Of a stretch of DNA of 64,000 nt, positions 12,701 through 23,468 are shown one piece after another. The stretch is from contig OX335649.1 in the NCBI GenBank assembly GCA_946894095.1, forward strand, positions 11,178,001 through 11,242,000, given 5' to 3'. The notes under the pieces are model-generated. The model was not told the DNA's origin and searched no databases. It saw only the letters and a program-made list of their open reading frames with translations. Source of the DNA: Incurvaria masculella. Taxonomy: Eukaryota > Arthropoda > Insecta > Lepidoptera > Incurvariidae. Each line of letters starts with the position of its first letter. The first letter of the stretch is position 1. Made by a program: the position numbers and the translations under genes.

Positions 12701-13633
12701 CGAGTGTAATGTGTGCGCAAAGACCTTTGGCCAGCTATCTAACTTGAAAGTTCACTTGCGAACTCACTCGGGTGAACGGCCATTCAAATGTAACGTATGT
12801 ACAAAATCGTTCACGCAACTCGCTCACCTTCAGAAGCACCATCTGGTGCATACGGGGGAGAAACCGCATCAGTGTGATATCTGCAAAAAGCGCTTCTCGT
12901 CCACGTCAAATCTGAAGACGCACCTGCGACTGCACTCCGGCCAGAAGCCGTACGCGTGCGACCTCTGCCTGCAGAAGTTCACGCAATTCGTGCACCTCAA
13001 GTTGCACAAGCGGTTGCATACCAACGATCGTCCATACGTATGTCAGGGCTGCGACAAGAAGTACATAAGTGCCTCCGGACTGCGCACCCACTGGAAGACG
13101 ACAAGTTGCAAGCCCAACAACATCGAGGAAGAACTGGCCATGGCAAACGCCGCAAACACGGAATATTTAGGTAATTATACTTAATGATGTTCTATTTTAT
13201 TGTTTTTAGCTATTTACATTTGCAATCACTTCTAACGATCGAACCTTACAAATAATTCTCAATTTAAACTAGAACACAATTTAAACTGCAAAACACTGCA
13301 CTTTCACCGCTGCAGCAAACCGCAACTTTCACTTGCACCGCTTCGTGCGATCGACGCTAACCGAACGCGCACTCCGCAGGTTCCGCCGACAAAGACTGCC
13401 ACGAGCGGGAGGGGTCCGACTCGTTCGAGATCCACTCACTTTCGCAAGGGGGGATCCCCTCCGCGCGGCTGCCCTCGCTCTCGCACACGCAGCAGCTGCT
13501 GGGGGCGCACCAGTACCAGCCGCGGCCGGGTGAGGAGTCGCCGGCACCGGCGCACCACCACTACGGCGCCGGCGGCGAGAGTCGGCCGAGCGTCATCGAA
13601 TCCAGCCAGCCCCTGATCATCGAGTGCACCTGA
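6551..13633 (+). CDS. Blimp-1: Blimp-1 (PRDM1 orthologue), PR-domain zinc-finger repressor; six joined exons, 5' partial
   Basis: Joined exons: 6551-6790, 8110-8226, 10223-10371, 10658-10758, 10858-13170 and 13380-13633. They total 3,174 nt and encode 1,057 residues plus a TGA stop, with all phases compatible. The visible protein has a PR (SET-like) domain at about residues 35-200 ([33 protein letters not shown]). A long Pro/Ser/His-rich linker follows, then five zinc fingers at about 817-953, the last of C2HC form (H...TTSC). This order is diagnostic of PRDM1/Blimp-1, a nuclear DNA-binding transcriptional repressor. The family member in flies is ecdysone-induced and times ftz-f1 expression. 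Like other PR domains it lacks the canonical SET NHxC signature, so methyltransferase activity is not implied. No start codon is assigned because coding sequence begins at a splice acceptor. Earlier exons are upstream or unrecognised. Confidence 0.95.
6795..6950. repeat. CA-rich minisatellite abutting the Blimp-1 donor
   Basis: Irregular tandem units of the form 'cataccccacacgcac' and 'cgcatacctgacatacccca' run for about 150 bp. They begin within 5 bp of the splice donor at 6791. The long open frames seen here on both strands come from this low-complexity repeat. Confidence 0.8.
7252..7462. mobile_element. Fold-back MITE, family G
   Basis: The ends pair: 'tgtgctcagggatcaggaat' at the left against 'attgtttaatcctgagctcg' at the right, followed by 'gaattccaagaataggccta'. 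Internally 'agcggttgtcgaagcggttt' pairs with 'gacaaccgctatacaagcgg'. Relatives are at 24305-24525, 26850-26962, 28330-28510 and 62295-62405. The shared end is GGCCTATTCTTG(A)AATTC. Confidence 0.65.
7640..7745. repeat. CA/CTCA-rich low-complexity tract
   Basis: Repeated 'cacacacac' and 'ctcacacaccc' motifs form a pyrimidine-biased simple-sequence tract in the first visible Blimp-1 intron. Confidence 0.7.
7846..8004 (+). mobile_element. 3' end of a non-LTR element with (TTTGAA)n tail
   Basis: An AT-rich 3' UTR-like stretch ends with an AATAAA-type motif ('gctgaataaactatttgaat') and runs straight into about 7.7 copies of TTTGAA (7959-8004). A short tandem-repeat tail directly after such an end is typical of CR1/Jockey-like retrotransposon copies in Lepidoptera. 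No ORF remains. It lies 105 bp upstream of a PR-domain exon. Confidence 0.6.
8110..8226 (+). CDS. Blimp-1: Blimp-1 exon: PR-domain core
   Basis: 117 nt, phase 0 at both ends, donor cgg|gtgagt. It encodes [20 protein letters not shown] and onward to SWRYYWR, the PR-core 'IPRGTRFGP ... YYWR' block of the PRDM1 family. The acceptor 'tgtacacag' has a poor pyrimidine tract. It was chosen because it keeps frame with the previous exon and matches the family. An in-frame stop lies upstream at 8053-8055. Confidence 0.88.
8328..8379. repeat. Perfect 21-bp hairpin with 10-nt loop
   Basis: The arm at 8328-8348 is the exact reverse complement of 8359-8379 ('atatcatagcggcaagaaa' inside the left arm), with a 10-nt AT-rich loop. 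It lies in a Blimp-1 intron and no other copy was noticed in the window. It is too short for a canonical pre-miRNA. It may be the core of a small fold-back insertion. Confidence 0.85.
8796..8837 (+). CDS. Blimp-1: Candidate Blimp-1 micro-exon (14 codons) inside PR domain
   Basis: A 42-nt open segment is flanked by a good pyrimidine tract and acceptor ('tctctctttcatgttgggtcag' region) and by the donor aag|gtgaga. It is phase 0 at both ends, so it would add [14 protein letters not shown] between YYWR and [12 protein letters not shown] without a frameshift. Known PRDM1 proteins join these two blocks directly. If used, it is therefore an alternative cassette that inserts residues in the PR domain. 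It is supported only by splice signals and phase. Chance cannot be excluded. Confidence 0.4.
9285..9375. other. C-rich tract in Blimp-1 intron
   Basis: Two runs of eight to nine C's, joined by GC-rich sequence, stand out from the AT-rich intron. No coding frame with family similarity was seen. The opposite strand has G-runs that could fold as a quadruplex. Confidence 0.4.
9857..9998. repeat. Imperfect inverted repeat (fold-back) in Blimp-1 intron
   Basis: 'tgaggttatccaaggacatc' and its continuation pair with 'gatgttgcaaaacctca' and the sequence before it. An inner pair 'cagattttgaaaataatgtt' matches 'ctgattattttcaaaatcgg'. It looks like a small non-coding fold-back element of about 140 bp. 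Confidence 0.6.
10223..10371 (+). CDS. Blimp-1: Blimp-1 exon: PR-domain second half
   Basis: 149 nt, entering in phase 0 and leaving after two bases of an Arg codon (cg|gtacgc). It encodes [15 protein letters not shown], then [11 protein letters not shown], ending [16 protein letters not shown](R). The NWMRYV and IYFYTI motifs are the strongest PR-domain signatures of PRDM1. Confidence 0.95.
10658..10758 (+). CDS. Blimp-1: Blimp-1 exon: end of PR domain
   Basis: 101 nt with acceptor 'catttttcag'-like and donor ttt|gtaagt. It completes the Arg codon, then [20 protein letters not shown] and [13 protein letters not shown]. The LMVWYC block is the conserved C-terminal PR motif. Confidence 0.95.
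10858..13170 (+). CDS. Blimp-1: Blimp-1 large exon: linker and five zinc fingers
   Basis: 2,313 nt. It starts inside a Cys codon (t|gc) and leaves after the first base of a Gly codon (ttag|gtaatt). It encodes a disordered linker of nearly 600 residues rich in Pro, Ser and His, including an [14 protein letters not shown] acidic/basic tract. The finger array follows at 12699-13109. Fingers 1-4 are C2H2 with TGEKP-like linkers (HSGERPF, HTGEKPH, HSGQKPY, HTNDRPY). Finger 5 ends H-x5-C (HWKTTSC), the C2HC form expected of this family. The open frame reads 14 bases past the donor to a TAA, so intron retention would give a shorter C-terminus (...EYLGNYT). Confidence 0.95.
13380..13633 (+). CDS. Blimp-1: Blimp-1 terminal coding exon
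   Basis: Acceptor 'cgaacgcgcactccgcag'. It finishes the split Gly codon and encodes 83 further residues, ending [10 protein letters not shown] before a TGA at 13631-13633. The sequence is GC-rich at third positions, like the other exons. The short hydrophobic C-terminal tail follows a Pro/His/Ala-rich segment. Confidence 0.88.
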
Positions 13634-15290
13634 GGCCAGCCGCCGCGCCCTCTGCTCGTGTGATTCTATGTGATCAAACTTTCAATGTGATTTCAGTAAA
13701 TCGACTCGAAGTGTGGACACTCGGTGCATAGAGAAGATTTACGGACGACTCTGTCGTCGGATTGGCTATGAGATTTAGTTGTTCGGTTGATATGTGAATG
13801 TTTGTATATTTGTAAAATACCTACCTATAGTTTAAGCGAAACTCGAAATATTTAATATATGATCTGTTATACTTTTGTATAGTCTCATTAAACGATCGAT
13901 GTGGTTATCTTGTAAACTTTAAATAATCGATGTTTGGAATTCGCATTAATGCTCAATTTTGTATGCGGTGAAAGCCATTATACTTGATTTGTGTAATCCT
14001 TACATAATTATTGTTACAATTGAAGCAGGTAATTTATATTTACGACTATTAGGTATGTTCGTCGCGAGCGTTGGCACTCGGTAGCCCACATATTGTAATA
14101 TTTGTATATGTAGACTACAGATACCTAAATTTTATACTAGTTTGTTCTTAAAACGAACCTTCGACTGTTATTGTACCTTGTACTATAGTAAAATATCTTA
14201 GTTTTAAAAGTAGATTATAACATCGACGTGTATTTTAAGTAAAATAAATAATTATTGAATATCTATGTTTAAAAGTAACAAAGGAATTTTTGATTACATA
14301 CATCTATACAATCACTTAATCTATTTTTTTATGATCAAACGATGAGCCCAAAATATTTGTACATAGGTCCCAGTTGTGAGAGACATAATACTAGCATTCT
14401 TCTGACTTACTTTTGTACAGACTGACATTCTTATATTCGCTCCTACTAAAATTAGCACTTGTTGAGGTGTAAAACTTTCATATTTCTCAAAGAAGTTAGC
14501 CAGATGGCATCAATATAGTGACATAGCAGTTTAAATGTCTCGATACCGCACAAAGCTGTTACAATGTTTTTTTGAGCTAAAATATTACTAAATATATCTC
14601 GGACTGGTTTAATGACATTGTTTTAATCTAAACACTAATGCCTTTGAACCTTCAGTAAAAATCAACATATTTGTTTTAGAAAAACTATAGAAACGGCCTG
14701 GTACCTGGCATGCCACCCGTGAGGATGCTATATTTTAGAAAAAAATATCACATTAATTTCAAAGATTGTTGTCACAAGTTGGTGCCACAAGAAACAACAG
14801 TTATTATACAAAATTTCCTCTACGTCTAAAACAATGCAATTGAGTTTCCTGGCTATTATTCCTTGCCGGCTAACAATTCGTAGTTACATAGATTAGTATC
14901 GAAGTTGTAAATTGTCCCTACGCTAGAACAAATGGTGCTTCACAATATAGATTAGATCTCCACTAAAGTTGGTTTTGTGCTAAAAGCCGACGGAGACATA
15001 AATACAAACAAACCTACCTTTAAACTTATTTCATATTTATGGTACATTCTATGCGTACTCTATTATAGCAAATGAATTTATACAGTTTTATTGCATTCGC
15101 TCAATTTTAATATATTACTTAACGATGATGTACATAATACGTACATTTATTATGTGCATGCTAGTGAATATATATACCATCAATTATTTTGTGTTTACGT
15201 CGAATTGATTTACTCTCGAAGGTAATTTTTTTAATAAAGTGATTTTATTGATAATTAGTATTTTTTATTTTTTTGTGGTACCCTTGCAAA
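13634..15290 (+). other. Blimp-1 3' UTR and candidate poly(A) signals
   Basis: AT-rich sequence with no coding frame follows the stop. AATAAA signals occur at 14243-14248 and 15233-15238. The second is followed by T-rich and TG-rich sequence, the better context for cleavage. A 3' UTR of 0.6-1.6 kb is therefore likely, but the exact end is not readable. Confidence 0.5.
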
Positions 15291-17570
15291 ATGTATTATG
15301 TAAATTATCTACTAGTAGTTTTGTGTAATATTTATTAAAAACCTTTATAAATTACATCAAAAGCCTCAAATGTTCCATAGTAACAGACAATCCATTCTGA
15401 ATCATTTAATTTACTTTCATACTCTGATAGCATTAGCGTTAAGGAAACTTAGCTTTTATACCGACAATTATTATTAAAGTACTAGAACGGTAAGCCCGAA
15501 GAAATAATTTCTAAGAAGGTATTAATAAGATTTCTAACCGTTACATAAAGCTACAAAATTCCAGAGCCTTTAAAAGGTACATGATTTTGTTAATCAGGTA
15601 TTGGGTTATCCCACCGATAAATGTAAGGTACTGTTGCAAAAACTTCCATTACTAATAACAAATTTTACGAACATTGAATTGGTCGCAGAGAAAGTGCTTC
15701 CTTTAATATTGAAATGACGAATCCTTTTTATCAATTTTATTCATTATTTTTCTATCCTTATTTTTTATATTTTATTTATATCCGAAATAAAATAAATATC
15801 AGTTGCAAATAGTTGCTTGAGTACTATTATAATGCTAGTGCACCCTAGTAACCACGGTCCCATGTAATTAGTCGCAGTCTTATTCTTTTTAAAATATTAG
15901 GAAAAAAAACAGGCTTTTTTTTTTAAAACATCATATCTTTTCCCTCACAGATTTTAAGCAGGATTCTCGATAAAAAGTAAAATGATTCAACTGCGAAAAA
16001 AATGATAGGTTATGAATTTAGGCGATTGGCGGTGGTAACTAAGATGCACTTGTCCATTTTCTCACCTGTTTCAAAACTAATAGCGTGTAGGTATACTTGG
16101 ATGTTTTGTATTATATATAGTGTATGGATAAGAAGGAAGCTTTGTAGTGACCTCGGCAAAGAATAAATATGACCCTTATTTTATTTTATTGTGGAAATGT
16201 TATAGTCAAAGATAGAATCAATGACGTAGGCTTGGTAAGTCAAAACCTCAATCGACGCATGATTTAGAGAAATTTTACCTAACTTAACCCAACCACACCA
16301 AATAGGAATGCTTTCAAGCATGGACTTAAAAGAAACTATAAAATTTATAGAGATTCTGCCTTTGACTCTATAAAACGTATGCCCAATATTCAGGATCAAT
16401 AATAAATACACTTTTCGCAAAAACTTCAATGTTTGTGTGATGTAAACATATTTTATTCTGGGCTTAACTTTAAATCGAATTTATCCGGGAGATAAAATAC
16501 TTTAGTATCTGACGATTTAATAAAATGAAATAATATTTATTTTAACAGATTTCTATAGGAGTATAATCAAGCGATTTCGAACAGTTTTTTAATGATGTAC
16601 ATTACTTTTTCCATATCCTGAATGATTGGGCACACTTAAATGAATTCGAATCGACATGTTTAATTGAATACAGTTTTTTCTTTAAAAACTTCTATTATGT
16701 ACATCCGATTCTTAAAAATATTCATACAATACCTATTTAAATATAAGTATAACCTTGTAAATGTCACGGCATTACGCAATATGCATAGCCTATTCTTAAA
16801 TTACTCTTCAAAACTCTTCTAAACGTATAATGTTGCTGGTACTATCCTTGAAATAAACATGTATTTACAACATTTGTTTATGCGATCATCAACTGGCTAT
16901 CGCATTAAATCCGTGATGAGAATATTCATAAATTAAAAAGAACGCAGTAAAAATTATAAATATTATCGAAGTTTTAATTAACCCTACCCATTGCATCTCC
17001 ATCAATACACCATGCATCCATACTAACCCATACTAATACTATAAATGCGAATGCAACTATGTTTACGCCGAAACCATAGTACCAATTTTCATGAAATTTG
17101 ATATAAAGAGAGTCTGAATCTTGAAAAAGGAGATGTTACCTTTTTGGTGAACTTTTACTCTAAAGGCGGTGAAGGTTCCCGACATCAGCCGGAAACGACA
17201 TTGACAAGTACATATTGTGGATCACAGGACGACGATTTGAAAGAAATAGATAAGGAAAATTGCAGTCAGGCCTAAACTATATGAAAGCTACTATAACAAA
17301 GGAACCGAGAAAATTGTATCAACGAGTTTTCTATCATAAATATTATACATTAGAATCGATTGAAAATCAAAGCTTTTTTTAAACAAAATCTGTAAAACTA
17401 CTTAACACGATCTGCGACATTTGTTAGCTCTCTGTTCTGAGTAGGTCTTGTACTATACTAATAAAATTATTTATTCCTTCTTTTTTGGTTATAGACATTG
17501 ACCGGGTCACCCACTTGGTACAAAACACGCACAATTTGCATTGCCGTTTTGATCATCCAATCCAAGGCTT
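15291..17570. repeat. AT-rich intergenic DNA with a repeat fragment at 17024-17240
   Basis: 'cccatactaatactataaat' then 'gcgaatgc', followed by 'atgaaatttgatataaagag', resembles the end of a very abundant lepidopteran interspersed repeat. The rest shows no exon or RNA gene. Confidence 0.4.
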
Positions 17571-17574
17571 GGAT

Positions 17575-17770
17575 TTTTAAATTGTAACTGGACATGTATG
17601 GTTAATACCCATATACATGTATGGCTTATTTTAGTTTAGCACACCGCATTGCTTAAGGATTCAGATGGCATGCCAGGACCTTCTCATTGCATAGCTGCAT
17701 TGAACTAGATGAAAAACACGGATATTTCACGGTAATTGTTGCTTTAACCATCTTTTCATTCAATTTGATT
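17575..17770 (-). repeat. SINE family A, 3' fragment (minus)
   Basis: 'taactggacatgtatggtta' and, further on, 'gccaggacc' with 'cattgaactagatgaaaaac' match the reversed 3' half of SINE family A. The tRNA-like head is absent. Confidence 0.5.
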
Positions 17771-20340
17771 TTAATGCGGGTTCGACCTTAGTTCCTACAC
17801 TGCGAATAAATATAGTTAAATGAATCGAAAATCGTGTCACCGGAACCCAACGTGGGGTGAAGAAAAAACAGCTTAAGAACCTGGCACCAGTTACTAAAAG
17901 GTGTTTAGATAAAATTATCTGGAAAAATAAATTATATCAGGTACAAAGTGCTTAATGCTAAATCATCCAAACTACTAGGCTAGTGTTTTTGTAGCCGAAG
18001 TATCCTTTCTAATGTCATTTAAACTTAAATAAAGGTAAATGTTCCATAGACGCTTGTATCATGTTAGCCGTCGCAATCAAATAATAATTCTGATAAGACC
18101 AAATTTGATAGTTTATTGTACTAACTAATGGCAACCAAACCAAATGCAAACAAAAAACATATTTGACGCCTTTTTTCTCAGTGTAGCAAATAAAGTTTTA
18201 CTTACAGAATGTGTTTGAAATCATAAATTTTGGGAACATCTCCCGTTTTGAGGTGAAAATTTGAACTAAGATATGATTTCTCACTTCGAAGTTTTAAAAA
18301 AATAAGCTACCAATTAGATTACTACCCGATGGTAGATTGTGGAAACTTTGCTCGTTTTAAAATAGTGTAATAATTATGGCATAGTACGGTAGCGCCATCT
18401 GTTCTTTATGGCTTGCACTTTTTTGCACTCAGCTTTGCTAGACGCTCAAATAAATTGTTTTTTACGGCAAAGCAACCCAAAAAGTTTATCTTTTAGCAAC
18501 AAACTAAATTATTACCTGCATTTTATTTAACACTTTACTGCCCTGGTAAACAAAAAATATGTATATTTCGGCGCCATTCTTTCAAGTAATTATATTGGTC
18601 GCATTACAATATTGAACTGTTGTAAACTTTACTCTGCAGGTGGCGTTGATTGCTGCGGATTAATAAAAATGTTGACCCCACACGTCCCACGTTTAAAACA
18701 TGTCTTCATCAAACCGAAAACAATCACTCGAATGTCGGAAATTCATGATTTCTGAGCATATTAATTGCATTTTTAATAAATATTTTTCGACATCACCTCA
18801 TCAATGTTGTAATAGTGCTTTTGTCGATTTTCTATAAAATTATAATAGAATATTTAAACAAATAGGAATTCAACTTGATGATTTTTTTGAGAATAAAATG
18901 TATAGTGATATTTTTTACAATTTAGACGGCAATTTTCAGAGCGATGCTAACTTTTTTCACGATATAATTAACAACGGCTATATAAACAAAATATGTACGT
19001 ATAACTTTTTACAAAATGTTACCCTAGTTTCACGGAAATGTCGAAAGTAACTTTGTGATATAAAAGACTAGCTTAGGTAGCCGTCTGTCCGCTCGGGTCA
19101 ATTTAGTTTTGGACATTCATCCGAGCGGAGCCTAAAAACCTTATTCCGACTATTACCACGATAATCATGAATTGCGGCGTTTTAAAGTCGCGTCGCTGAA
19201 GATATTATTATCGTGCAGCTTTTTTTTTATTTGGTTTGTCGACGTAGACTTGTTTCAAAAAAATAGTTACACAAAACAAAATACATTAATACTATCGGAA
19301 ACTTTCTACAATTAAAGACAAACACAGCATGCTAAACAAACTTTAAATAATTTTAAATAAAATAATAATACAACACAAAAACAAAAGATGAGAAACAGTT
19401 AAAAGAAGAACCTTCAGTTGTGGAAAATATAAAAGAAAACGTACTTGAAATATTATGAACCAAAATTTATCAAACTTTTGTAAATTCGAAACTAAAGAAA
19501 CAAATAAAATACACGAAGATCAATATGAATTAAGAATTAAGAATAAGAAGATTTCTACATTACTTAGTAAACTAAAAGCATGCTTAGTAAACTTAGCTTG
19601 AGAACGACAGTCCAATTTTCTCATTAATTTAAGTAAAACTCATCTACTTTAAATAACAGAAGCAATAAAATCATTTATATTGACGATAATAAAATGAAAA
19701 TAAAAAGCTTTTTTTTCTGACAGAATTTTTGTTGGTAACAATTTTTAAGGTTAAATATTTCGCCTATAACGGTTTCCAAAAAAAAATTACGCACGATATG
19801 TTCTCGCGGACCTTTTTTTAGAACCAGCCATACATTATCTTTATGTAACTCAAACAGTTTATACAGTGCAAGCCGAAATAGCTCTCGGATGGTTGAATTT
19901 TTTCCTACACACTTGACACTAAACGTTATACGTTAGTCAATTTAAATAGCTTTATGACTTGCAGCCTGTTATTCTAATTATATTCTTATAATTTTAAAAT
20001 GTCTACTTACACCTTACAAGGGAAGTGTGAAAAGGTGTGAGAAGTGTCGTTAAAAAGTGTCAAAAATATTTTAAAAGCAACAAAGTAAACTCGGCCACCT
20101 AGTGATCAAGAACAGCATTCTTAACCAGTTAATTCGGAAAGTAATGCAAAACATATCATAGAAGTATAAAAATCACCATATAATGAGGGAAAGCTACGGT
20201 GGCCCATCTGTAAAAATCTTTGGCATGCCTTTCCCATTTCTAGGGTTGGTTCTGTCTAGGTAAGGTTAGGTTAGAACATCCGATGATGGAAAACTTATGG
20301 TGATTCGCGAGCATTTCAGTTTTCGATACTGATTGATCTA
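17771..20340. other. AT-rich intergenic stretch
   Basis: No coding exon or RNA gene seen. A short inverted pair 'tccgctcgg' / 'ccgagcgga' lies at about 19088-19132. Confidence 0.4.
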
Positions 20341-20344
20341 TTCG

Positions 20345-20735
20345 AAGGATGTTTTTTTAATGGAATCTGACATGGACGGCTAATACTACACAAATACCGT
20401 CACGAAATTAGCTCAATGTAAAACATTTCCTAAAGGAATTAGGTGCCATGCCGGGACCTTGCCTTTGTGATCGCGACTATAATTAACGGAATGGAAAAAA
20501 TCGGGAAATTTTGCATTGCCACTGCGACCACAATTTCATCTAATGCGGTGTTACCAACCCAGGCGAGCTTAACTCTACCACCTAGAAGGGGAATATGATC
20601 TACAGTTTTACATGGGTTCCGAACCATGAACGAACACGAAGAGAAAGAAATTGGACCTGGGCGAAGATTAGAACCCACAAAACCTCTCATGAAAGGCAAG
20701 TCCTCTAGCTGGGGCCAGCAGCTGCACAAGGATGT
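20345..20735 (-). repeat. SINE family A, nearly complete (minus)
   Basis: It reads backwards from 'ctgacatggacggctaatac' through 'aattaggtgccatgccggga' to the tRNA-like head, whose B box appears reversed as 'gaagattagaacccac'. The reversed A-box region is 'aaggcaagtcctctagctgg'. It diverges from other copies by point changes. Confidence 0.65.
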
Positions 20736-20904
20736 GAAGGAATGCAATAGCATGATTTGTAACGGCAACTGTCAGCGAGTAAGAAGGACGGGAGCGGCTA
20801 CCGGAAGTCATCTGCATGGCGGCAGCGTAGCCACGTTAAAACACTAATTCGGAAATGCAATATCGAAGGTTTTTCACACTAATAGCACAGCAGATATATA
20901 GCTG

Positions 20905-20920
20905 TGTGACCTGGGTCACA
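20905..20920. promoter_or_regulatory. Palindromic nuclear-receptor-like site
   Basis: tgtgacct|gggtcaca is a near-perfect palindrome built from two divergent RGGTCA half-sites. It lies about 7 kb downstream of Blimp-1 and 4.4 kb upstream of the cuticle promoter. Binding is unproven and a chance match is possible. Confidence 0.2.
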
Positions 20921-21111
20921 GTAATAGCTCAACTGAGGCGATTTTTGAGATAAATTCCTTCCCTCCATCGGGGTTGTCTCTTAAATATAAGCGGAGCACT
21001 ACTGGTTCTGATATTTTCAAAAAGGGAATTTCGAAGAACCATTCGCGACAGTTCAAAAACGCGAAACTAGCTTAGAATCCGTACAAGCAAAATATGTCTG
21101 TGTAGGTCGTG

Positions 21112-21518
21112 TTGAGTGGCTCGTAGCCTAGTGGCTCGGGGACTGGCCTAGCGTGCCAGAGGCCTGGGTTCAATTCCGACATGCACCACTGTCTTTCTCT
21201 TTCCGAGTGCGATAAGTGCATTTCGTCACGAATGCGAGCTGCTCCATGCCTCGGAAACCATGTAAAACTGTAGGTCCCCTTCCCCTACTAGGTGGTAGAG
21301 TTTAAGCCCGCCCGGGTTGGTACCATCGCATTGGATGAAAATATGGTCGAAGCGGCAATGAAAATTTGTCTGTTTTTTCCATCCAGTACAATGTAGCTTT
21401 GCTCATGAAGCGAAGGCCCTAGCATGGCACCTAATTCCTTCGGGAATGTGGTGTATTGGGCTAATATCATAACGGTAGTTGTGTGGTATTAGCCCTCCAT
21501 GTCAGGTCGCATAAAAAA
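21112..21518 (+). repeat. SINE family A, complete copy in left palindrome arm
   Basis: The tRNA-like head has an A box (21132-21146, 'tggctcggggactgg') and a B box (21166-21177, 'gggttcaattcc'). A body follows with 'ctttctctttccgagtgcga' and 'aaactgtaggtccccttccc', then the 3' end 'gtgtggtattagccctccat' and an A-rich tail. This is the best copy for defining the family. The copy at 23062-23468 is its mirror image. Confidence 0.75.
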
Positions 21519-22187
21519 AAGGTGCACAAAATCGGGACTTTGTATGGAGTTGAGCTAATGGATGTAATCCTATATATATTCTGTGCTAATCGTCCTGTGT
21601 CGTTAGAACTCGAGAACATCAGCATGTGCGCATATTAACACCACTTTCGCACTTCCTTACTAGCTGGCAACTGTATGAGTAGAATCATACCCAGCGGAAG
21701 CCCCAACGAAAACAGCAACAGTTTTCAGTACCACCTAACTTTTGGTCATGAAATTTCGGAGGCCTGGGGATCAGGTAATCAAGTTCAGCATTGGTATCGT
21801 TTAAAGTTTTGCCGTTTTTATCGATTCTATTTCGGGTATTTACGACTTAATTATGTATGCTGATGATGCCTACGGCGCTGTGGTGGGCAGTGACTTCTAC
21901 TTTAAAGCCAATCTATATTTAGCAATCACTAAACGGGACCAGAAATACGTAAACTAGAGCTTGTTCGAATGTTTAAAGGTCTTATTTTTAGAAACCGACT
22001 TGAAAAAAGGAAAACATTATCAATTCGACCCGCATATGTAGGCTTTGACCTTGTTAACGCAAACCTTGTATGATTGATTTATGTTTGATTCAGAATGTCT
22101 CCCTGGTAGTAAATAGTAAATAGTAAGAATAGTAATTATGGAGGTGACCATGATAGCAATAGCAATACAACGAAACAATGGCGGCAG

Positions 22188-22392
22188 AATTAAGCAAAAC
22201 ATTGTGTATTGATGTTATACCATATGTTCTCAAAAGTTATTTGCACATAGATTTTTTGAAATTTTAATATATTTGCAATTAAGTGGCTTCCACTTGATAC
22301 TTTTGAGGTTACCGCGGTCGTTAGACATGTTTGAAAAATGTTACGGCTTTTCACGCGGCAAAGGAGAGATATTCTCCGCTCGTGCGCAGCTG
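22188..22392. mobile_element. Palindrome spacer with half of a fold-back element
   Basis: 'ttgaggttaccgcggtcgtt' and, further on, 'tgttacggcttttcacgcgg' match, reversed, the right arm of the element at 57064-57312. The mate arm is not present, so the junction with the right palindrome arm cuts the element. Confidence 0.6.
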
Positions 22393-23061
22393 CTGCCGCC
22401 ATTGTTTCGTTGTATTGCTATTGCTATCATGGTCACCTCCATAATTACTATTCTTACTATTTACTATTTACTACCAGGGAGACATTCTGAATCAAACATA
22501 AATCAATCATACAAGGTTTGCGTTAACAAGGTCAAAGCCTACATATGCGGGTCGAATTGATAATGTTTTCCTTTTTTCAAGTCGGTTTCTAAAAATAAGA
22601 CCTTTAAACATTCGAACAAGCTCTAGTTTACGTATTTCTGGTCCCGTTTAGTGATTGCTAAATATAGATTGGCTTTAAAGTAGAAGTCACTGCCCACCAC
22701 AGCGCCGTAGGCATCATCAGCATACATAATTAAGTCGTAAATACCCGAAATAGAATCGATAAAAACGGCAAAACTTTAAACGATACCAATGCTGAACTTG
22801 ATTACCTGATCCCCAGGCCTCCGAAATTTCATGACCAAAAGTTAGGTGGTACTGAAAACTGTTGCTGTTTTCGTTGGGGCTTCCGCTGAGTATGATTCTA
22901 CTCATACAGTTGCCAGCTAGTAAGGAAGTGCGAAAGTGGTGTTAATATGCGCACATGCTGATGTTCTCGAGTTCTAACGACACAGGACGATTAGCACAGA
23001 ATATATATAGGATTACATCCATTAGCTCAACTCCATACAAAGTCCCGATTTTGTGCACCTT

Positions 23062-23468
23062 TTTTTTATGCGACCTGACATGGAGGGCTAATACCACACA
23101 ACTACCGTTATGATATTAGCCCAATACACCACATTCCCGAAGGAATTAGGTGCCATGCTAGGGCCTTCGCTTCATGAGCAAAGCTACATTGTACTGGATG
23201 GAAAAAACAGACAAATTTTCATTGCCGCTTCGACCATATTTTCATCCAATGCGATGGTACCAACCCGGGCGGGCTTAAACTCTACCACCTAGTAGGGGAA
23301 GGGGACCTACAGTTTTACATGGTTTCCGAGGCATGGAGCAGCTCGCATTCGTGACGAAATGCACTTATCGCACTCGGAAAGAGAAAGACAGTGGTGCATG
23401 TCGGAATTGAACCCAGGCCTCTGGCACGCTAGGCCAGTCCCCGAGCCACTAGGCTACGAGCCACTCAA
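23062..23468 (-). repeat. SINE family A, mirror copy in right palindrome arm
   Basis: Reverse complement of the left-arm copy, with the tRNA-like head at its right end. It was made by the inverted duplication rather than by separate retrotransposition. Confidence 0.75.

Noticed and set aside
21130..21180. A possible tRNA gene
   Set aside because: A and B boxes are present, but the sequence does not fold as a full cloverleaf by eye and is the head of a repeated SINE.
21288..23292. Mirror-image ORFs of 60, 62 and 60-95 codons
   Set aside because: They lie inside the inverted duplication and its SINEs. Duplication copies the frame without implying a gene.
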